This document shows positions 58,074 to 64,000 of a stretch of DNA of 64,000 bases, in pieces. Every line of letters starts with the position of its first letter. Within the stretch, counting starts at the first letter, position 1. Location: positions 228,222,537-228,286,536 of the forward strand of contig NC_134397.1 of NCBI RefSeq assembly GCF_050003625.1. Direction: 5' to 3'. The DNA is from Haematobia irritans. Its lineage: Eukaryota; Arthropoda; Insecta; Diptera; Muscidae. Below the pieces are notes generated by a model. The model saw only the letters and a list, made by a program, of their open reading frames with translations. It searched no databases and was not told the origin of the DNA. Both the position numbers and the translations under genes were made by a program.

Positions 58074-58402
58074 CCAGCAAAAAATATTTATAAGTTCTTC
58101 CAACGGCACAACTTTAAAAGCACTTCCAGAAGATGTACTCGCAATGATGTTCTTTATTTTAACTACACAGAAGTTCTTTCAATTCAATTGCTATTTTCAT
58201 ATTTTTAATGGGTAATTTTAACTTTTTTGAATTCGGATCACATCCTAAAAAAGTGAGTGCAATTGCTGTTGAAATGGAGGACTTTCGTCCTATGACAAGC
58301 CCATATTAAGTTCATCGCTCATGCGTCAACTTTGCACCACTTCCGGATCCAAAAATAACATTTTCTTTACTTTTCGGCGACGTTTTTTTTTTTGCTGGGA
58401 TC
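58074..58402 (+). mobile_element. Short R2 MITE
   Basis: CCCAGCAAAAAATATTTATA to GCGACGTTTTTTTTTTTGCTGGG-type ends, about 330 bp, so internally deleted compared with the 33.0 kb copy. Confidence 0.6.
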
Positions 58403-58823
58403 GTCTTCTAAATTGTAAGTTAATCTATACGTGGTATATATTAGACAAAAAAGCAGTTTAAATACGTAAATTAAATACGTTATTGACCGGTATATATATA
58501 GAGAAGTCTACAAATAAATACGAACCAATATAAACTTTTTCGCGGTAATTAGAGAGCCAGAATTGAAATATGAGGATCGCTTTATATGGGAGCTATATAC
58601 AATTATGAACCGATATGGTCCCATTTTTTTGTGATTGGGGATCGGTTCATCTGCGGGCTATATATAACTATAGTACAATGCGCTAGTACAATGTAACAAA
58701 TTTCAAGCGGATCGGATGAATTTTGCTCCTCAAAGAGCATGCTTGTTAAAGACCATATACTAACAACACGTACCAAATTTCAACCGGATCGGATGAAAGT
58801 TGCTCCTCCAAGAGGCTCCGGAG

Positions 58824-59635
58824 TAGAGGTGTGCCCGTGACTGAAATTTTACTCACACTCACCCACATTCACGAAGCAAAATGTTTATTCACGCACGATA
58901 CGTGTGGTAGCCAATCCCACCCACCATGTCGCAATGGTTAGTACGCCTGCCTTGCATTCGCATGGTTCGATTCCTACTTCGACCAAAAACCAATTTTTTT
59001 CCCAACTCAGTAATGCTGGTGACATTTCTGAGGGTTTCAAAGCTTCTCTAAGTGGTTTCACTGCAATGTGGAACGCCGTTCGGACTCGGCTATAAAAAGG
59101 AGGTCCCTTGTCATTGAGCTTAACATGGGATCGGGCAGCACTCAGTTATAAGAGAGAAGTTCGCAAATGTGGTATCATAATGGACAGAATAGTCTAAGTG
59201 AGCCTGATACTTTGGGCTGCCACCTAACCCAATCGCACTCACGCACATTCACGAAATGAAAACCAGTACTCACGCACGCTCACGCACGAACTACTATCAA
59301 AGACTCACGCACGATTCACAACAATTCACGTGATTCAGGACAAATTCAGGAGACTCACGACATTTTCCAAACGGATATCACCAAAGGTAACAAAATTCAA
59401 AAATAGAATATATGTTAGTTCGAGAGCTAAATTAATTTCAGTTAACATACGGCTATGAATTAAATCTTGATTTTTTCGTGAGCGTGCATATTCACGAACA
59501 GATTTTATTTCTCACGCACGACATATTTATTTTAGTCCCATTCACGCACATTCACGACAGTTGCTTGGGATTTTGTTTCATGACTCTCGTGATTCACGCG
59601 TATCACGAGAATTTAGTGTCACGCGCACACTTCTA
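58824..59635 (+). mobile_element. Non-autonomous hAT element with nested SINE
   Basis: 8-bp target duplication CTCCGGAG (58816-58823 and 59636-59643). TIRs TAGAGGTGTGC and GCGCACACTTCTA, a hAT-type end. Interior is made of CACTCACGCACATTCACG-like words; no transposase. Confidence 0.8.
58917..59230 (+). repeat. tRNA-derived SINE inside the hAT element
   Basis: GCAATGGTTAGTACGCCTGC head with a damaged B box; ends GGGCTGCCACCTAACCCAAT. Confidence 0.85.
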
Positions 59636-60106
59636 CTCCGGAGGTCAAATGTGGGGAACGGTTTATATGGGGGCTATATATAATTATGGACCGATATGGA
59701 CCAATTTTTGCATGGTTGTTAGAGACCACATACTAACACCACCTACCAAATTTCAACCGGATCGGATAAAATTTGCTTCTCTAAGAGGAGGCTCTGCAAT
59801 CCAAATCTGGGGTCGGTTTATATAGGGGTTATACGTAAAAGTGGTCCAAGATGGCCCATTTGCAATGCCATCCGACCTACATCAATAACAACTACTTGTG
59901 CCAAGTTTCAAGTCGATAGCTTGTTTCGTTCGGAAGTTAGTATGATTTCAACAGAGAGACGGACGGACGGACATGCTTATATCGTCTCAGAATTTCACCA
60001 CGACCCAGAATATATATGCTTTATGGGGTCTTAGAGCAATATTTCGATGTGTTACAAACGGAATGACAAGGTTAATATACCCGCCATCCTATGGTGGAGG
60101 GTATAA

Positions 60107-63089
60107 AAAATCCACAAAAATTAAGGTTGGGCATTGGGAGGAAAAATTTAACACCAATGAATTTTGAATAGCTCAAGTGTATGATAATAGGGAGTTTCGA
60201 CTAGGAAATAGATGGAAAAAGAAAAAAATCCAAATTTGATTATTTACACATACATGCATCAGGTATTTTGGTAAATATTATCGCCAAAATTTTTATTACT
60301 ATAGTCTATAGTCTATACTATAATTTTCTTAAAAAGTTATCTTCTAATGTTCACCTCCCTAATGTTCGTATTGTTTTTTTTTATGTCGCCATATATGATT
60401 GTATATTCGAATTGACATACATCCATAAATCTTTTGGATGTTTGAGGTTTGCCTCTGATGCCGATTACAATGATTGATTATCATGCATTGCGAAATTTGT
60501 GTTGCTCCCCCAAAAAGGCTTGACTTGACAGTGTAGCATGTATCCTGCTTTTTGGAATGCTGTGACAGTATCTCATTGTCCGGGCAACACAAGCATTTGC
60601 ATATTTATTACTCACAATTTGTATAGAATTGTTTTCCTTTTGTAATAATTTGCGTTTTGAAGATGAATAAAATGATATTGTGATTTACATATTTTATGGT
60701 CGAGATAAATCAAAATTGCTTCTTAAGGTGGTTAAAATATGATAATTGAAAAATTTTTTGCATAGTATTTTATAAATATGTATGGAATGTAAGAAGTTTA
60801 CAATATACTTTATTCTACTTATTGTTTATTATGGAAAAAATAGTGATTTATCATATAAGGAAGATTATGTAATACTCTTAAAAAAATTTGACTTGGATTG
60901 AAACATATTTTTGTTTCAAAATAAGGTTTAGATTTAGATATTTAATATGGCTTTGACACGACAAAGATATTTTAAATAAAGATTTTATAAACTTACAATT
61001 TAGACTATAAAACATCCGATTTTTCCATTTTTTTGGTATTTATTAGTTTGAAATTTTGCCTTAAGATCGGTAATGTGGCTATATTCATACAAATCGTCTC
61101 ATACACACAAAAAATTCCGAAGTTATAGTTACGCTGAATTTAAGTTATTTTTATTGTAAAAAATTATTTAAAGGTATTTTGTATTCAGGAAAATGTTATC
61201 AGTATAAGGTTTATATCGGAGAAGGTTGATCGACATTGTGTATTTATAAATAATATGCTTGCATTATAAATATCATATAATTATTAGTTTGCGTGAGAAT
61301 AAAAAAGAACATTTTCGAATATCTAAAATTTTGTGTTGCATTGTAAAATCGCACCCAAATGTCTGAAGCCATAATTATTATGTTAAAAAAATATAACATG
61401 TGTTTTGCGTTCAAAGAACCCTTCGTTTCTTGCTGACGCTGAAATTTCAGCATTTCTTGTAAATACCATTTCCAAAAACAAAAATTGAATAGCACTTAAG
61501 CTTATTATGTTTCAGCATATAAAATTAACCATACTACTTTTAAAATCACCAGTTCAGGTAAAGCACGTAACTTTTTTAGTTGGTAGGTTAAAGGAAATCA
61601 TAAACCTAAGTCATCAAAAATAATAAGAATGTACTTAAGCACAAAACACCGACAAATTATGTATCATTAATATTTTTAAGTATGTATTTAGTCGTTTATT
61701 AGTAAGAGTTTGGTTTTATATATTTTCAACATAAATGAGCACAAAAGCTTATACTACAAATTTTCGTAGAAAAGAGGAAACAAAACAAAATCTAAACAAA
61801 AAATAAAATAAACAACAATAAAAAAAAATATAAATATATATGTAAGATAGCGAACAAAAGTGATATCAGCAAATATGACAAAAAAAAAAACAAACAATCG
61901 GAAAAAATAAATTGAAAAAATTGTAATGGTCAGCTTAATTGAAGTAATTTACCAAAGAATAAGCACACTTCCGCAGCGCGTTTCATCCGCTTAACAAATA
62001 AACCCTATGAGTTCAATAAACTCTAAGAATTTTTTACAAATCAGTTAAATAAATGGGGCTAATAAATCAACAACAAAAATAAAATAAATAAAAAACATCA
62101 TACAATTCGAAGGTGGCTCTGAAGTTAATCTACCTACAATAAGGAATTGAATTCGTAAGTTTAACTGAAGAAAATATTGAACATTTAAATATCGAACTTT
62201 GCTTGTAATTATTACAAATATATTTTTTGTTTTTACGACTTTGAGTATCTTAATTTTTTTTTGTTTTTTTAAAGCTTAAGTTTACGAAAGTTTAAAAAAA
62301 ATATTTTTTCCACTTCCTAAATATTAAAAAAAATGTATCGTCTTGCAGTTTTAAAATTGTATGGAAATATTATGGAATGACCCATATAAAATTTTGATAA
62401 TTTTAACAATTGTCTGCGCATGCGCACACTTTTTAGCCCCAAAATCCAAAGAGATCATTGTTGTGTTAGTTTGATTTCTTCCAATTTATAATTTTGTTAC
62501 TTTTTTATTTCTCGTTTAAATTTATTTTTCTAACCAATTAGTGGCCGTTGGTCAAATATTATAAACCTGCCTTGTCTGCATGCCTACCTGCCCATTGGCA
62601 CAAGTAATGTTAGTTAGAAGCCAATACCAAAGGGGCAAAATTAAACGGAACTCTAAAAAAAGTCTAAACAGTCAACATAAATCGATAAAATGAAAAGCAA
62701 CGGTTTCTGGACAAATGCAAAAAAGCAAAAAACTCATTTCAAAGCACAGCTTGAGGTCTTACTCATGTTAGTGGTCCTGCTTCTTGCAGTGCAAATGAAA
62801 GAATGAGTGAGTGAATGGGGCCGGTGGATCCTGTGGTTGGTAGTTAATCGAAAGGAGGATGGTAGCATAAAATTTGGAAGGGAAATGTTTATTTAGGAGA
62901 CCAACCTACCATATATTAAAGTTTCCTACGGGAAATTGGTGCAAATTACTACTGACGGACATATCACAGTACTGGTACCGGTGCTTCAGTTTGTCGTAAT
63001 TTTTAAATAGTCATAATTTATTGATTTCCATACCCCCTTGAAATTAAAATCTTTTTGGATATACAGATTTAGTGAAATACGATTATCAG
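60107..63089. other. AT-rich DNA, no gene supported
   Basis: Only short, unrecognised frames (for example 61244-61495 minus). It looks lower in repeats than the rest of the window. Confidence 0.45.
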
Positions 63090-63405
63090 AATAATCTATT
63101 GTTCGACATAGTTCGACAGTTTTTCATTTCTGATGCGATTCGTGCCAAAAAGGAAACATATACCCAATAGTTTGTCCGAGACTGGCTCATGAGTACCTGT
63201 CTATGGGGTGCTCCCACTAAATTGTCCAGGACGTGTCTTTTGGAATGAGTCCAAGACGTGTCCTAAAGTGTAAATTTACCCCGTCAATGACAAACCCATG
63301 TTAAAGTGACCGGTCCCTTCCATACGTTTTGACCAGAACTGGGACTGATCCATACACACCAGCGACTAGTCCTGTGGATGATTCATTTCCCGTAGGGTTA
63401 TTACA
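63090..63405 (+). mobile_element. R3 repeat, uninterrupted copy
   Basis: Matches 31495-32360 without the two insertions: TTGTCCGAGACTGGCTCATG, TTTTGGAATGAGTCCAAGAC, CCATACGTTTTGACCAG, ACACACCAGCGACTAGTCC. Confidence 0.6.
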
Positions 63406-64000
63406 TTTTTCGTACTATTAAAAACATTTTCATTGATTTAGTGAAAATTTTTCATAGTATCAATGAAAATGAAGAATAATGTCACCATAATATTTCCAAT
63501 TAAAATTTTAATTGAATTTTCAAAAATATTTAAATAAAAATTCTTTAATTAAAATAAAAATCAACGACAATAATTAATACTATCAATTAATTTTTTAATT
63601 GACTTTGATGATTGATACTATCATTTCAGTGATTGAAGGTATTTCAATTAAAATTATTCGGATCAATAATTTCTTGATTGAATCCAAAAATTATTTTTTT
63701 GTGTTTAAATTTTAATAAAATGTTCTGTGTGTGTTTTATACATATCTTGCTCAACGAAATTTTCGAATCATTAAGCATAGGTGGTTAGAGTAGTAGGTCC
63801 GTCGGCGGCAAGTGATCTACTAAAGAACTTATCCAAGCACATATATGATCGACTGCCATGAAACTACTCAAAAACTCTTGCGGATTGCAATTGAACAGCA
63901 CTAAAGATTGTACTGAAATGGTACGCGTTTCATTCTCCAAAACCTAGCATCGAATCAATTTTCAATATGTATCTTTTTGAACATATTTTTTGTACCAACC
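63406..64000. other. AT-rich window end, no gene seen
   Basis: Contains many AATTAAAATT-type inverted words (63470-63680), suggesting another AT-rich foldback repeat. Nothing else recognised. Confidence 0.4.

Larger units (their letters stand above)
57916..60106 (+). mobile_element. R1 element with nested R2 and hAT-like insertions
   Basis: CAAGTATATACAGCAGTAAG start and GGTGGAGGGTATA end. It contains R2 (58074-58402) and a hAT-like element (58824-59635). Confidence 0.7.

Overview
The window is AT-rich DNA from the nuclear genome of a fly, most likely a muscid or other calyptrate. The evidence is the repeat landscape (a tRNA-derived SINE, DD41D mariner copies, hAT-like MITEs and tandem-repeat elements), a 65-bp intron with a long T tract, and TATA plus TCAGT arthropod-type core promoters. 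The species call is inference.

Bases 1 to about 15,321 are an essentially complete Polinton/Maverick (adintovirus-like) element, bounded by long terminal inverted repeats (left 1-672, right 14668-15318). It carries a protein-primed family B DNA polymerase (minus strand, two exons joined across a 65-bp intron), a chromodomain integrase, an A32/FtsK-like packaging ATPase, an adenain-like cysteine protease, a phospholipase A2-domain virion protein, major and minor jelly-roll capsid proteins, a conserved Polinton protein of unknown function, a short tail-fibre-like coiled-coil protein, a 46-residue basic protein wedged between the two capsid genes, a membrane-anchored single-BIR (IAP-like) protein and three small accessory proteins. 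All reading frames are open, so the copy looks young and possibly functional.

Layout of the element: an early-looking left block (1.0-3.4 kb) of small genes has TATA/initiator promoters with 25-26 nt leaders, including a divergent pair that seems to share one palindromic TATA box. A minus-strand unit (4.6-3.4 kb) encodes the PLA2 protein followed by the protease. The protease frame has no usable AUG and begins at an A AAA AAC heptamer directly before the PLA2 stop codon, so -1 ribosomal frameshifting is the simplest way to express it. A plus-strand block (4.67-9.6 kb) holds ATPase, unknown, fibre-like, integrase, minor capsid, 46-aa protein and major capsid genes, some joined by TAATG or ATGA stop/start overlaps. 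The polymerase runs the other way from 14.3 to 9.8 kb. Several genes end with an AATAAA signal that overlaps the stop codon.

The remaining ~48.7 kb holds no host gene that I can support. It is a dense nest of repeats: seven sizeable SINE copies plus two tiny 3'-end fragments, two 932-bp internally deleted DD41D mariners, five loci of a ~152-bp tandem-unit element (family R1), MITE families named here R2 (CCCAGCAAAAAA ends), R3, R4, R5 and T, two hAT-like insertions with 8-9 bp target duplications, a 28-bp minisatellite at two distant loci in opposite orientation, a ~610-bp (TA)n tract and a near-identical 657-bp direct duplication. A few weak coding candidates (29.0-29.6 kb, 36.1 kb) are listed at low confidence.
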